Shown here: in pieces, positions 18,523 to 26,813 of the stretch | Layout of the letters: the number at the start of each line of letters is the position of its first letter | How positions within the stretch are numbered: the first letter of the stretch is position 1 | NCBI GenBank assembly: GCA_900769345.1 | Contig: CAAGGJ010000169.1 | Location: forward strand, 1 to 53,865 | Length of the DNA stretch: 53,865 nt | DNA from: Bacteroidales bacterium | GTDB taxonomy: Bacteria > Bacteroidota > Bacteroidia > Bacteroidales > Muribaculaceae | Direction: 5' to 3' | The notes under the pieces: model-generated | What the model was told of the DNA's origin: nothing | The model's input: only the letters and a program-made list of their open reading frames with translations | Databases searched by the model: none | Made by a program: the position numbers and the translations under genes

Positions 18523-19638
18523 ATGCAGACAATCAACAGATTACTATGCGCACTGCTTGCGGCGGGAGCACTCACCGCATGCAATATGCAGAAAGAAGAG
18601 CGCTGGGCATGGCAGAATTTTGAGCGGCCCGAGGGAGTGAATCCCATCATTTCGCCCGACACGACGGTGAAATTCCTGTGCCCGATGCGAGGTGACTCGA
18701 TAGGGTGGATGGAAAGTGATGTGTTTAATCCAGCCGCCACCATACAAGACGGCAAGGTGGTAGTGGTGTTCCGCGCCGAGGATAATTCGGCAGTGGGAAT
18801 AGGTACGCGCACCTCGCGCTTGGGCTTTGCTACAAGCGACGACGGCTTGCATTTCACCTATGAATCGACGCCCATACTCTATCCCGACAACGATTCGCAA
18901 AGCGAACTCGAGCAACCCGGCGGGTGCGAAGACCCACGCATAGCCATGACCGAGGACGGCCTCTATGTGATGTGCTACACCCAGTGGAATCGCAAACAAG
19001 CCCGCTTGGCAGTAGCCACCTCGCGCGACTTGAAGACCTGGGAGAAGCACGGCCCGGCATTTGCCAAGGCCTACAACGGGCGATTTAAGGACGATTTCTC
19101 GAAATCGGCTTCGATAGTGACAAAGCTTGTGGACGATAAGCAAGTGATAGCCAAAATAGATGGTAAATATTGGATGTATTGGGGCGAAAAGTTTGTGAAT
19201 GTGGCTACATCGACCAATCTTATCGATTGGGAGCCGATGCTCGACGAACACGGCGAAATGCTTCGCGTGATGGAGCCCCGAAAAGGTTATTTCGATAGTT
19301 CGCTCACCGAGTGCGGCCCTCCTGCAGTGCTCACCGATAAGGGTATACTTTTGCTCTACAATGGTAAGAACGCCCAAGGTGCCGATTGCGACTCACTTTA
19401 CACCGAGAATACCTATTGCGGCGGTCAGGCACTTTTCGATGCCACCAATCCGGCTCGCATCGTAGCCCGCCTCGACAAACCATTCTTCGTGCCTGAAGCC
19501 GACTTCGAAAAGAGTGGTCAATATCCGGCCGGAACGGTGTTTATAGAGGGGTTGGTGTACTTCAAGCAGAAGTGGTATCTCTACTATGGTTGTGCCGACT
19601 CGCGCGTGTCGGTGGCTGTGTATGACCCGAATAAATAA
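18523..19638 (+). CDS. GH130 beta-mannoside phosphorylase/mannosidase, lipoprotein
   Basis: A five-bladed propeller of family GH130, 371 residues, with an SPII signal (LTAC, Cys20), hence membrane-anchored outside the cytoplasm. The family signature GGCEDPRI with the catalytic aspartate (Asp137) is intact, as are VFNPAATIQDGKVVVVFRAED (about 67-87) and FIEGLVYFKQKWYLYYGCAD near the end. GH130 includes mannosyl-beta-1,4-GlcNAc phosphorylases (N-glycan core) and, in Bacteroides, non-phosphorolytic beta-1,2-mannosidases. The export signal makes a hydrolase slightly more likely, since phosphorolysis conserves energy only inside the cell; that is inference. Either activity would complete the two alpha-mannosidases encoded just upstream. 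Confidence 0.92.
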   Translation: MQTINRLLCALLAAGALTACNMQKEERWAWQNFERPEGVNPIISPDTTVKFLCPMRGDSIGWMESDVFNPAATIQDGKVVVVFRAEDNSAVGIGTRTSRLGFATSDDGLHFTYESTPILYPDNDSQSELEQPGGCEDPRIAMTEDGLYVMCYTQWNRKQARLAVATSRDLKTWEKHGPAFAKAYNGRFKDDFSKSASIVTKLVDDKQVIAKIDGKYWMYWGEKFVNVATSTNLIDWEPMLDEHGEMLRVMEPRKGYFDSSLTECGPPAVLTDKGILLLYNGKNAQGADCDSLYTENTYCGGQALFDATNPARIVARLDKPFFVPEADFEKSGQYPAGTVFIEGLVYFKQKWYLYYGCADSRVSVAVYDPNK

Positions 19639-19681
19639 TGACGGAAACAAATTAAAACTCATATAACAAACAAATAAAACA

Positions 19682-21064
19682 ATGAAAAAGATAATTTCAG
19701 CAATGGCTTTGTCGCTGCTCATGGGAATGGCATCGGCAACAGCTCAAGAAATCAAGCCTTTTGTAGAAGGCGAGCGAGCAGCATTTCTCGGTAATAGTAT
19801 CACCGATGGCGGACGTTATCACTCTTATATCTGGCTGTACTACATGACACGTTTCCCGAATATGCCTATCAGCGTGTTTAACTGCGGTGTGGGCGGTGAT
19901 ACGGCTTACGATATGTATAAGCGCCTCGACAACGATGTGTTCAGCAAGAATCCTACGGTGTTGATGGTGACTTTCGGTATGAACGACTCGGGTTACTTCG
20001 AGTATAACGGCGACAATGCTGCTGAATTTGGCGAACAAAAATATCAGGAGTGCATAGAGAATTATAAGAAGATGGAGCAACGCTTGCTCCAATTGCCCAA
20101 CACTCGCATTGTGGCACTCGGCACATCGCCCTACGATGAAACAGCAAAAATAGAGGGCAATCTATTCAAGAAGAAGAATGAAACCATCAAGCGCATCGTG
20201 GCTTACCAGATGGAAGCAGCCAAGCGTAACGGATGGGAATACCTTGATATGAATGCTCCTATGGTGGCACTCAATGCCAAGGGTCAGGAGAAAGACTCGA
20301 CATTCACACTCTGTGGCTCCGACCGCATTCACCCCGACAACGATGGCCATATGGTGATGGCTTATCTCTTCCTCAAGGCACAAGGCATGGCAGGCAAACC
20401 GGTGGCTAAGATGGAAGTGAATGCAGGCAAAAAATCGGTGGTAAATGCCGAGAATTGCACTATTAGCAACATTAAGAAGGTGGGTCGCAGCCTCACATTC
20501 GACTATAAGGCAGAATCGTTGCCTTACCCTATGGATACAGTGCCAAGAGGTTGGGGCCAACGCCACACACAAGCTATGGCAGCCGATGTGGTGCCGTTCT
20601 ACGAAGAGATGAATCAAGAACTACTCAAGGTGACCGGCTTGAGTGGCAATTATAAGCTACTTATCGATGGCGAAGATATAGGCACATGGACAGGTAAGCA
20701 ACTTGCCGAGGGTATCAACCTTGCCAAGGAAAGCAAGACACCGCAATATCAGCAAGCACTTGCGGTGATGCACCTCAATGAGATGCGTATGGAGATAGTG
20801 CAACAGATGCGTGTGTATGCATGGTGCCAGCACGGGTTCTTCCAGCAGCAAGGATTGCTCAACGCCAATAATCGCAAGGCTATAGAAGTGATGGATGCCA
20901 ATGTGGACAAAAACGGATGGCTCAAGGGCAATCGCGACAACTATTCGCGCCTTATGCACGATGCAGTGCGCGAAGCTCGCTTGGAGCAACATCAAGTGCT
21001 CGTCGACAAGATATATGAGGTGAACAAGCCGGTAACACGCAAGATAGAATTGCGCAAGATGTAA
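19682..21064 (+). CDS. SGNH/GDSL esterase with helical C-terminal domain
   Basis: Secreted esterase of 460 residues (signal to ATA|Q near residue 21). The SGNH blocks are clear: FLGNSITDGG with nucleophile Ser39, GVGGDTAYD (69-77), GMND (99-102) and DRIHPD with Asp214 and His217. This catalytic part ends near residue 240. The remaining 220 residues are a mixed segment followed by a long helical region rich in Gln, Lys and Glu that I do not recognise; similar C-terminal extensions occur in Bacteroidetes carbohydrate esterases. It is the last gene of PUL block 2, 43 bases after GH130 and just before a terminator hairpin. It probably deacylates the same glycan as the SASA-type enzyme. Acyl group and position are unknown. 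Confidence 0.88.
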   Translation: MKKIISAMALSLLMGMASATAQEIKPFVEGERAAFLGNSITDGGRYHSYIWLYYMTRFPNMPISVFNCGVGGDTAYDMYKRLDNDVFSKNPTVLMVTFGMNDSGYFEYNGDNAAEFGEQKYQECIENYKKMEQRLLQLPNTRIVALGTSPYDETAKIEGNLFKKKNETIKRIVAYQMEAAKRNGWEYLDMNAPMVALNAKGQEKDSTFTLCGSDRIHPDNDGHMVMAYLFLKAQGMAGKPVAKMEVNAGKKSVVNAENCTISNIKKVGRSLTFDYKAESLPYPMDTVPRGWGQRHTQAMAADVVPFYEEMNQELLKVTGLSGNYKLLIDGEDIGTWTGKQLAEGINLAKESKTPQYQQALAVMHLNEMRMEIVQQMRVYAWCQHGFFQQQGLLNANNRKAIEVMDANVDKNGWLKGNRDNYSRLMHDAVREARLEQHQVLVDKIYEVNKPVTRKIELRKM

Positions 21065-21096
21065 AAATCAAATTAATACGGTCCCTATGTTTAGAA

Positions 21097-21133
21097 AGTG
21101 GCGGCATGCTCCTGATGGGAGTGTGTCGCCGCT
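21097..21133 (+). terminator. Terminator hairpin of PUL block 2
   Basis: A 16-pair stem with several G-U pairs runs from AGTGGCGGC (from 21097) to TCGCCGCT (to 21133) around a short loop, then GCTTGATTTTA. It lies 33 bases after the GDSL esterase stop, marking the right end of the PUL. Confidence 0.65.
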
Positions 21134-21199
21134 GCTTGATTTTAGGCATTTGAAAGTGTTTATGAATAGAAGAGGTGTATGCAATTGCCGAAAATGTTG

Positions 21200-21207
21200 T
21201 AATTTTG
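21200..21207 (+). promoter_or_regulatory. Bacteroidota -7 element TAATTTTG
   Basis: A perfect TAnnTTTG match 49 bases upstream of the DMT transporter start. No convincing TTTG lies at the usual 19-21 base spacing upstream. Confidence 0.55.
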
Positions 21208-21255
21208 CAGCCGTAAAAAAGAGAAACTGAGGAAAAGAGTAATTTTTTTAGGTTT

Positions 21256-22128
21256 ATGTGGATATTACTTGCAGTGATGTCGTCGATGTGCTTGGGCGTG
21301 TACGACATCTTTAAGAAATTGTCGCTTGGCGGCAATAATGTGCTCACGGTATTGTTTTTCAACACTTTATTCGGGGCATTGCTTATGTCGCCTATATTGG
21401 TGCTTACAGTGGCAGATGGGAGTATAGGCTTCGGTGGTGACCCTATGGGGCATCTCTACATCTTCATTAAGTCGCTGATAGTGCTCTCATCGTGGACTAT
21501 GGGCTATTATGCGGTGAAAAATTTACCGCTCACCATCACCGGACCCATCAATGCCACTCGTCCGGTGCTTGTGTTGCTCGGAGCGTTGCTGATATTCGGA
21601 GAGACGCTCAACGCCCTTCAGTGGGTGGGCATATTGCTCGGTTTTTGCTCGCTGTTTTTCATCAGTCGATTGGGCTCAAAAGAGGGATTTTCGGTGAAGC
21701 ATAGTGTGTGGCTATGGCTTATGCTCGGCGCCACAGTGATGGGCGCAGTGAGCGGGCTTTACGATAAATTTCTATTGCGACTTTATGAGCCATTGCAGGT
21801 GCAGGCGTGGTATTCGCTCTATCAGTGTGTGATAATGGGCACTGTGGTGATGATAATAAAGCGTGTGTCGCGCGACACTACGCCCTTTGTATGGCGCTGG
21901 ACTATACCCTGCATAGCCCTCTTTCTCACCATAGCCGATGTGGCATATTTCTATTCGCTTTCTATCGATGGCTCGATGATTTCGGTGGTGTCGATGATAC
22001 GTCGCGGAAGTGTGCTCGTGTCGTTCCTCTACGGAGTGGCAGTGCTGCGCGAAAAGAATGTGAAAATGAAGCTAATCGACCTCTCAATCTTGCTCGTAGG
22101 CTTAATATGCCTTGTGCTCGGAAGCTGA
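21256..22128 (+). CDS. EamA/DMT superfamily transporter
   Basis: Polytopic inner-membrane protein of 290 residues with about ten hydrophobic helices in two halves, the EamA drug/metabolite transporter layout. The conserved end-of-half segments are visible: NATRPVLVLLGALLIFGE (about 96-113) in the first half and SMIRRGSVLVSFLYGVAVLREK (about 242-263) in the second. The substrate is unknown; members export or import metabolites, amino acids or sugars. It has its own promoter-like TAATTTTG and is separated from the PUL by a terminator, so it need not belong to it. It is followed 108 bases later by rpiB, which has its own promoter. The ATG at 21256 is chosen because it is the first after the promoter and starts directly in a membrane helix. 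Confidence 0.9.
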   Translation: MWILLAVMSSMCLGVYDIFKKLSLGGNNVLTVLFFNTLFGALLMSPILVLTVADGSIGFGGDPMGHLYIFIKSLIVLSSWTMGYYAVKNLPLTITGPINATRPVLVLLGALLIFGETLNALQWVGILLGFCSLFFISRLGSKEGFSVKHSVWLWLMLGATVMGAVSGLYDKFLLRLYEPLQVQAWYSLYQCVIMGTVVMIIKRVSRDTTPFVWRWTIPCIALFLTIADVAYFYSLSIDGSMISVVSMIRRGSVLVSFLYGVAVLREKNVKMKLIDLSILLVGLICLVLGS

Positions 22129-22163
22129 TTTATGCAATGGTTTGCCGAAAATAGAGGCTTTGG

Positions 22164-22194
22164 TTGCTTTAGTGGTGATGATTTTGTAATTTTG
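22164..22194 (+). promoter_or_regulatory. Bacteroidota promoter of rpiB
   Basis: TTG at 22164-22166 (with TTTG starting at 22159), a 20-base spacer and a perfect TAATTTTG at 22187-22194. The start codon follows 42 bases later. Confidence 0.65.
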
Positions 22195-22236
22195 CGGAAT
22201 AAAACTATAATCAACCTAAAATAAAAACTACAATCT

Positions 22237-22686
22237 ATGATACTAAAAGCTGACAAGCCGGTTGCATTGTGTAGCGACCATGCAGGATATGCTACCAAGC
22301 AGGCAGTGATAGCCTATCTGGAGCAGGCGGGCATAGCCTATAAAGATTTTGGAACATATAGCGAGGAAAGCTGCGACTATCCTGACTTTGCACACAAGTG
22401 CGCCGAAGCTGTGGAAAGCGGTGAATGTTATCCCGGCATAGGCATCTGTGGCACTGGCGAGGGCGTGTGTATGACGCTCAACAAGCACCAAGGCATACGC
22501 GCAGGATTGTGTTGGAAGCCTGAAATTGCCGCCTTGACTCGTGAGCACAACGATGCGAATGTGCTGGTAATGCCGGGCAGATTTATCAGCAATGAGGAGG
22601 CATTGGAGATTACCAAGACGTTCTTGTCAACCGAATTTGCAGGCGGACGTCACCAACGCCGCATCGACAAGATTCCAGTGAAATAA
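22237..22686 (+). CDS. rpiB: Ribose-5-phosphate isomerase B (LacAB_rpiB family)
   Basis: Cytoplasmic sugar-phosphate isomerase of 149 residues, the usual length, interconverting ribose 5-phosphate and ribulose 5-phosphate in the pentose phosphate pathway. SDHAGY near the N-terminus, GICGTGEG with the active-site cysteine (about residue 71), NKHQGIRAGLCW and NDANVLVMPGRF are the family's conserved segments. The closely related allose-6-phosphate isomerase role cannot be excluded, but no allose genes are nearby. It is a monocistronic unit with its own promoter and a 15-bp terminator stem. Confidence 0.93.
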   Translation: MILKADKPVALCSDHAGYATKQAVIAYLEQAGIAYKDFGTYSEESCDYPDFAHKCAEAVESGECYPGIGICGTGEGVCMTLNKHQGIRAGLCWKPEIAALTREHNDANVLVMPGRFISNEEALEITKTFLSTEFAGGRHQRRIDKIPVK

Positions 22687-22704
22687 TTGAGAAAAATAAG
22701 ATAA

Positions 22705-22738
22705 AAGTGAGGCAGCGTCATTAGATGTTGCCTCGCTT
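22705..22738 (+). terminator. Terminator hairpin after rpiB
   Basis: AAGTGAGGCAGCGTC (22705-22719) pairs with GATGTTGCCTCGCTT (22724-22738), allowing G-U pairs, around the tetraloop ATTA, then GCTTTATG. It begins 19 bases after the rpiB stop. Confidence 0.7.
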
Positions 22739-22806
22739 GCTTTATGCTGCTGCGGTGTTTAATACGGATTTTGCGCAAATACGGCACACCTCACGCGGAT
22801 TTGGCG

Positions 22807-23115
22807 GGCGTTTTTTTATCTCACACAGATCTAACAGATACAAACAGATTGATTTATTCAGCATATGCAGCGGTTTTAACAACACGGATTTTCACAAGCT
22901 TGTTTTGGCAAAGATTGTAACAATTTGCGACGCTTGGGCGCAATCTGTGAGATAACCATATCTGATTAATCTGTTGGATCTGTGTGAGATATTGTGGCCG
23001 CGGCTTGGAATCTGCGTGAGATTTTGGCGGGGCGCAATCTGTTAGATGACCTTATCTGATTAATCTGGTGAATCTGCGTGAGATATTGTTGCCGCGGCTT
23101 GGAGGTGTGTGAGAT
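22807..23115. repeat. Intergenic repeat block A (inverted relative to block B)
   Basis: A non-coding block filling most of the 443-base rpiB-folB gap. It contains two direct copies of a 72-base module (22937-23008 and 23031-23102), each with ATCTGATTAATCTG, GTGAGATATTG and GCCGCGGCTTGG, offset by 94 bases. A left part (about 22816-22880) carries TCACACAGATCTAACAGAT. Read on the minus strand, the first module and the left part match block B at 29371-29468 and about 29502-29567 with very few differences. No open frame of credible coding character is present. Confidence 0.85.
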
Positions 23116-23129
23116 TATGTGGATGGGAG

Positions 23130-23486
23130 TTAGAAATCTACGGTTACTGCCACGCTTTCGAGTTGGCACTTGAAGGGTGGGGCGAGTTTTGCCACAGTGA
23201 TGGTTCCGCCCTCGATTTTGTTTCCAAAGCGCTGTTTAAGGGCGGCGATGATGCGGCCGGCAACATGCTCTAACAGTTGCGAAGGAATGTTCATCTCGCG
23301 CTCGATGCATTGGTAGATTTCGGCATAGTTGATGGTGTGGTCCAGGCAGTCGGATGTGAGTGCTTGGGCAATGTCGCATCGAAGCGTGATGCTTACCTCG
23401 AAGTGGTTGCCCACGATGCGCTCTTGCTCCTCCACGCCGTGGCAGGCGAAAAATCGCATCTTATTGAGCGAAATTGAAGTAGTCAT
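23130..23486 (-). CDS. folB: Dihydroneopterin aldolase
   Basis: Folate-pathway enzyme of 118 residues (family length about 120) converting 7,8-dihydroneopterin to 6-hydroxymethyl-dihydropterin and glycolaldehyde in the cytoplasm. FACHGVEEQERIVGNHFEVS (about 12-31) carries the substrate-binding glutamate, DHTINYAEIYQCIE is the central conserved segment, and TVAKLAPP near the end holds the catalytic lysine. It lies 21 bases after the beta-helix lipoprotein on the same strand and is probably cotranscribed with it. It reads toward repeat block A, whose edge is only 15 bases past the stop. Confidence 0.93.
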   Translation of the reverse strand: MTTSISLNKMRFFACHGVEEQERIVGNHFEVSITLRCDIAQALTSDCLDHTINYAEIYQCIEREMNIPSQLLEHVAGRIIAALKQRFGNKIEGGTITVAKLAPPFKCQLESVAVTVDF

Positions 23487-23507
23487 AATCGGATGAAATA
23501 GAAGATG

Positions 23508-24926
23508 TTATTTATTGTCGTTGTCGTCGGCAAATACCCATACATAGGCACCTATATCCACGCCGCCGTTGTTAAGGCGCTTGTTGCCGTAGCGGTCGAC
23601 TGCGGCATTTTCGGGGCAGAGGTCAGGGTTGCCGAGGGCAATGGCATCGCTTTCGTTTTGCAGACGGAAATCGAAAATGTAGGCGTCGCGATCGACATAG
23701 AATTTAGGGGCGGCGTCCCAACGGCATTGAATGAAATTATCGTCGTCGGAACCGGCTGAACGCAGCAGCGAGTAGCGCACAAGCACATTGTGACCCACAA
23801 AATCGTTAACATTAAACTCCTTGGTAAGGCCGTAGAGGATGCTATTGTCGATTATTACCGACGGTTCGATGCTTTCGCCGTCGGCATTTTCAAATGCCAC
23901 ATTCACCAGCGCGCCGCCCTTGATGCCAAAGAGGAAATAATTGCTGAAGGTGCATTGAGTGAAGTGATATTTTCCACCCACAAGAGCCACCACATCGTAA
24001 GCCGAATTGCTAAATTCGCAACCTTCGGCGTCAATCCAAGCATTTAGGGCAGTCAAGACTGACGTAGAGGCATTGTGAAGCACGCTATTGAAGATGTGGA
24101 GCGTGCGAGTGTCGGGATTCTCTGCCTCGACGGTAACGCCGGTAGTTGAGCCACGCATAAGCACATATTGCAGTTCGTTGCCGGTGCTCGAAGGAGTGAA
24201 GTCGATGCCGCCCCACTGAGCCGTCATGAGGTCGTAGTTAGCGCCGTCGAATAGATAGTCGGTGCGGTCGCCGCGGAAATGGATAGGTTTATCCTGCGAA
24301 CCCGCAGCAACGAGCGTGCCCTCGATTTTCATAGCAGCCTTGTCATGGAAATGCAACGTAGCGCCCTTTTCGATGGTTAGTGTGGCGCCCGGAGCTACGA
24401 ATAGCGTGTCGAAAATCACGTAAGGTTTATCGGCAGAGAGAGTAGCATCGTCAGAGAACACAGGCCGTGTGAGTCGAGTCACATCTTGTCCCCAAGCGGT
24501 GAGAACCACCTTTTGGGTTACGGCGTTGGTTACAAACTCTATGCAGTCCTTCACTTCGAGAGGAGTGTTTTGGTTGGTAGGGTCGATGAGGCTTTCCACG
24601 AAGACATATATACTGTCCTCGCCGCGAATTTCCACATTGTGAAACTCGGTGCCCTTCATGCCATCAACATTGATGTAGAATTTTCCGTATTCATTGCCTT
24701 GAAGTGAGATAGAGGATATGTTAATCATCTTCTTGTGGCGATTGTAGATAACGAATTGCTTGGTAGGCGTGCCGAGTTCGGTAAAAACGGTGTCGAAAGC
24801 CACCGTATCGCACGAAAACTCGAGCAAATCGGCACTCGAGGAAGTGAAATCGTCCTCGATGCAACCGGTGGTGCCCATTAAGCATACCGCCACTACCGCG
24901 AATAATATGTATTTTAGCTTAGTCAT
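23508..24926 (-). CDS. Right-handed beta-helix lipoprotein
   Basis: Lipoprotein of 472 residues (GTTGC lipobox, Cys22). An N-terminal immunoglobulin-like part (about 35-150, FDTVFTELGTPTKQFVIYN) precedes a parallel beta-helix region (about 165-440). The helix shows the polymorphic-outer-membrane-like opening LTIEKGATLHFHDKAAMKIEGTL... and repeated coils such as LHIFNSVLHN and IIDNSILYG, and ends GGVDIGAYVW, the typical cap of pectate-lyase-fold Bacteroidales proteins. No lyase catalytic residues can be assigned. It is conserved-looking and probably a surface or periplasmic structural or binding protein; function unknown. It is the first gene of a minus-strand pair with folB, divergent from lpxB across 172 bases. 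Confidence 0.82.
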   Translation of the reverse strand: MTKLKYILFAVVAVCLMGTTGCIEDDFTSSSADLLEFSCDTVAFDTVFTELGTPTKQFVIYNRHKKMINISSISLQGNEYGKFYINVDGMKGTEFHNVEIRGEDSIYVFVESLIDPTNQNTPLEVKDCIEFVTNAVTQKVVLTAWGQDVTRLTRPVFSDDATLSADKPYVIFDTLFVAPGATLTIEKGATLHFHDKAAMKIEGTLVAAGSQDKPIHFRGDRTDYLFDGANYDLMTAQWGGIDFTPSSTGNELQYVLMRGSTTGVTVEAENPDTRTLHIFNSVLHNASTSVLTALNAWIDAEGCEFSNSAYDVVALVGGKYHFTQCTFSNYFLFGIKGGALVNVAFENADGESIEPSVIIDNSILYGLTKEFNVNDFVGHNVLVRYSLLRSAGSDDDNFIQCRWDAAPKFYVDRDAYIFDFRLQNESDAIALGNPDLCPENAAVDRYGNKRLNNGGVDIGAYVWVFADDNDNK

Positions 24927-25055
24927 GACAAGAATATAACGTAGTCGTGGCGTGAATTATTATATGTAAAGAGCGAAAAGGCGCGCACCCCAAGGTGATA
25001 GTCGGACATAATCGAAATTGACGGGCAATTATTTCGGTGAGCGGTGAAAAATTTG

Positions 25056-25063
25056 TAACTTTG
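25056..25063 (+). promoter_or_regulatory. Bacteroidota -7 element TAACTTTG
   Basis: A perfect TAnnTTTG 35 bases before the lpxB start codon. The -33 region is only weakly matched (TTTC about 20 bases upstream). Confidence 0.6.
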
Positions 25064-25098
25064 GAGAAAATGTAACACAAGATTATTATTCAGGAACG

Positions 25099-26247
25099 AT
25101 GAAATATTTTATAATAGCAGGTGAGGCGTCGGGCGACATACATGGGTCAGAATTGATACGCTCGCTACGCGCACTCGATGGTGAAGCCGAGATTCGCTTT
25201 TTCGGCGGCGACAAGATGGCTCAAGCTTCAGGTTCCGAGCCTATTGTGCATTATCGCAATATGGCATATATGGGCTTCATAGAGGTTCTGAAGCACCTGG
25301 GCACCATACTCGGATTTTTGAAGACGGCAAAGAGCATCATCGATGATTTTGCCCCCGATGCAGTGGTGCTTATCGATTATCCATCGTTCAACTTGAAAGT
25401 AGCGAAATATGCACATAAGCGCGGTGTGAAGACCTTCTATTTCATCTCGCCCAAGGTGTGGGCGTGGAAAGAGTATCGCGTGCGCCAGATAAAGAAATAT
25501 ATCACCACACTCTACTCGATATTGCCCTTCGAGACCGAATTTTTTGCCCGCCATCGCTACGAGGTGGAGTATGTGGGCAATCCTACGGTGAACGAGATAG
25601 CCGAGGCTCGCCGACAGTTTGCCGATGCCGAGGTGTTTAAATGGAAAAATGGGCTTAACGGACAGCCCATCATAGCCCTTGTGCCCGGCAGCCGCGTGAA
25701 AGAGATTCTCGACAATCTGCCCATAATGCTTGAGGCAGCGAAGCGCCACCTCGACGACTATCAACTTGTGATAGCTGGCGCACCGGGCATCGAATCGAAC
25801 CTCTACGACCAAGTGCTTACTGCAGCAGGAGCCAAGCGCCAAGCCAAGGTGATAACAGGGCAGTCGTTCGAACTTGTGGCACACGCCCGGGTGGCATTGG
25901 TGACCTCAGGCACAGCCACGCTCGAGACAGCCGTGCTCGGCACTCCGCAAGTGGTGTGCTATCGCATGGGCGGCAGCAAACTGCTGAGAAAGATATATCC
26001 CTATGTGCTGAAGGTGAAATATGTGTCGCTGCCCAATCTGATAGTGGGCGGCGAAGTGATACCCGAACTGCTGCTCAGCGACTGCACCGCCGATGCCGTG
26101 GCGGCGCGTCTGGATGCACTATTGCCCGACGGCGAGCCTCGCAGCACTATGCTCAGCGGATATGAGACTATGAAACAACTTCTTGGCACAGCTCGATGCA
26201 CCGATGTGGCAGCACAGCGGTTGATAGAAACATTTAAATCGAAATAA
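25099..26247 (+). CDS. lpxB: Lipid-A-disaccharide synthase
   Basis: GT19 enzyme of 382 residues (typical length) that joins UDP-2,3-diacylglucosamine and lipid X to form the lipid A disaccharide at the inner face of the inner membrane. GEASGDIHG at residues 8-16 is the diagnostic N-terminal motif. LIDYPSFNLKVAKYAHKRG, YFISPKVWAWKEYR, YVGNPTVNE, LVPGSRVKEI and TSGTATLETAVLGTPQVVCYR are all present. It is followed by the phosphotyrosine phosphatase (21-base gap) and GH20 (26-base gap), suggesting an operon that mixes envelope synthesis and glycan degradation. Confidence 0.97.
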   Translation: MKYFIIAGEASGDIHGSELIRSLRALDGEAEIRFFGGDKMAQASGSEPIVHYRNMAYMGFIEVLKHLGTILGFLKTAKSIIDDFAPDAVVLIDYPSFNLKVAKYAHKRGVKTFYFISPKVWAWKEYRVRQIKKYITTLYSILPFETEFFARHRYEVEYVGNPTVNEIAEARRQFADAEVFKWKNGLNGQPIIALVPGSRVKEILDNLPIMLEAAKRHLDDYQLVIAGAPGIESNLYDQVLTAAGAKRQAKVITGQSFELVAHARVALVTSGTATLETAVLGTPQVVCYRMGGSKLLRKIYPYVLKVKYVSLPNLIVGGEVIPELLLSDCTADAVAARLDALLPDGEPRSTMLSGYETMKQLLGTARCTDVAAQRLIETFKSK

Positions 26248-26268
26248 ATCCTCCCGAAAACGATAATT

Positions 26269-26787
26269 ATGACAAATGATAACGAAACTCAATCGAAAAT
26301 GAAAGTGCTCTTTGTGTGTCTTGGCAATATCTGTCGCTCGCCGGCAGCGCAAGGCGTGATGCAAGCGCTAATCGATAGCAGAGGCATCAGCGATATGTTT
26401 TACCTCGACTCGGCAGGCACTTATGGCGGTCATGCAGGTGACTTGCCCGATAGCCGAATGCGCCAACATGCCCGACGTCGCGGCTACGACCTTACTCATC
26501 GTTCGCGACAGATAAAGGGCAGCGATTTTGAGGATTTCGATGTGATAGTGGCAATGGACGAAGGCAATCGCCGCAATCTGAGCCGTATGGCAGCCACCAT
26601 CGACGAGGAACGGAAAATAGTGATGATGGGCCTCTATATCACCAAATATCCCCATTACGACTATGTGCCCGACCCGTATTACGAAGGCGCTGAAGGCTTT
26701 GAACTCGTGCTCGACCTGCTGGAGGACTCGTGCGCGGTGCTGCTCGACAGCTTGATAGAACAAATGAGAAAGCAAAATAATTATTAA
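26269..26787 (+). CDS. Low-molecular-weight protein tyrosine phosphatase
   Basis: Cytoplasmic phosphatase of 172 residues. The CX5R loop is CLGNICRS (nucleophile Cys17, Arg23), and the general acid is in PDPYY (Asp135). MDEGNRRNL is the usual middle motif. The first ten residues (polar, MTNDNETQSK) lie before the conserved MKVLFVCLGN start; the internal ATG at 26299 is an equally good or better start and gives a normal 162-residue enzyme. Family members often control capsule or exopolysaccharide kinases; no such kinase is in the window. It is part of the lpxB-GH20 unit. Confidence 0.92.
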   Translation: MTNDNETQSKMKVLFVCLGNICRSPAAQGVMQALIDSRGISDMFYLDSAGTYGGHAGDLPDSRMRQHARRRGYDLTHRSRQIKGSDFEDFDVIVAMDEGNRRNLSRMAATIDEERKIVMMGLYITKYPHYDYVPDPYYEGAEGFELVLDLLEDSCAVLLDSLIEQMRKQNNY

Positions 26788-26813
26788 TCACCACATAAAC
26801 GATACCTATTACT

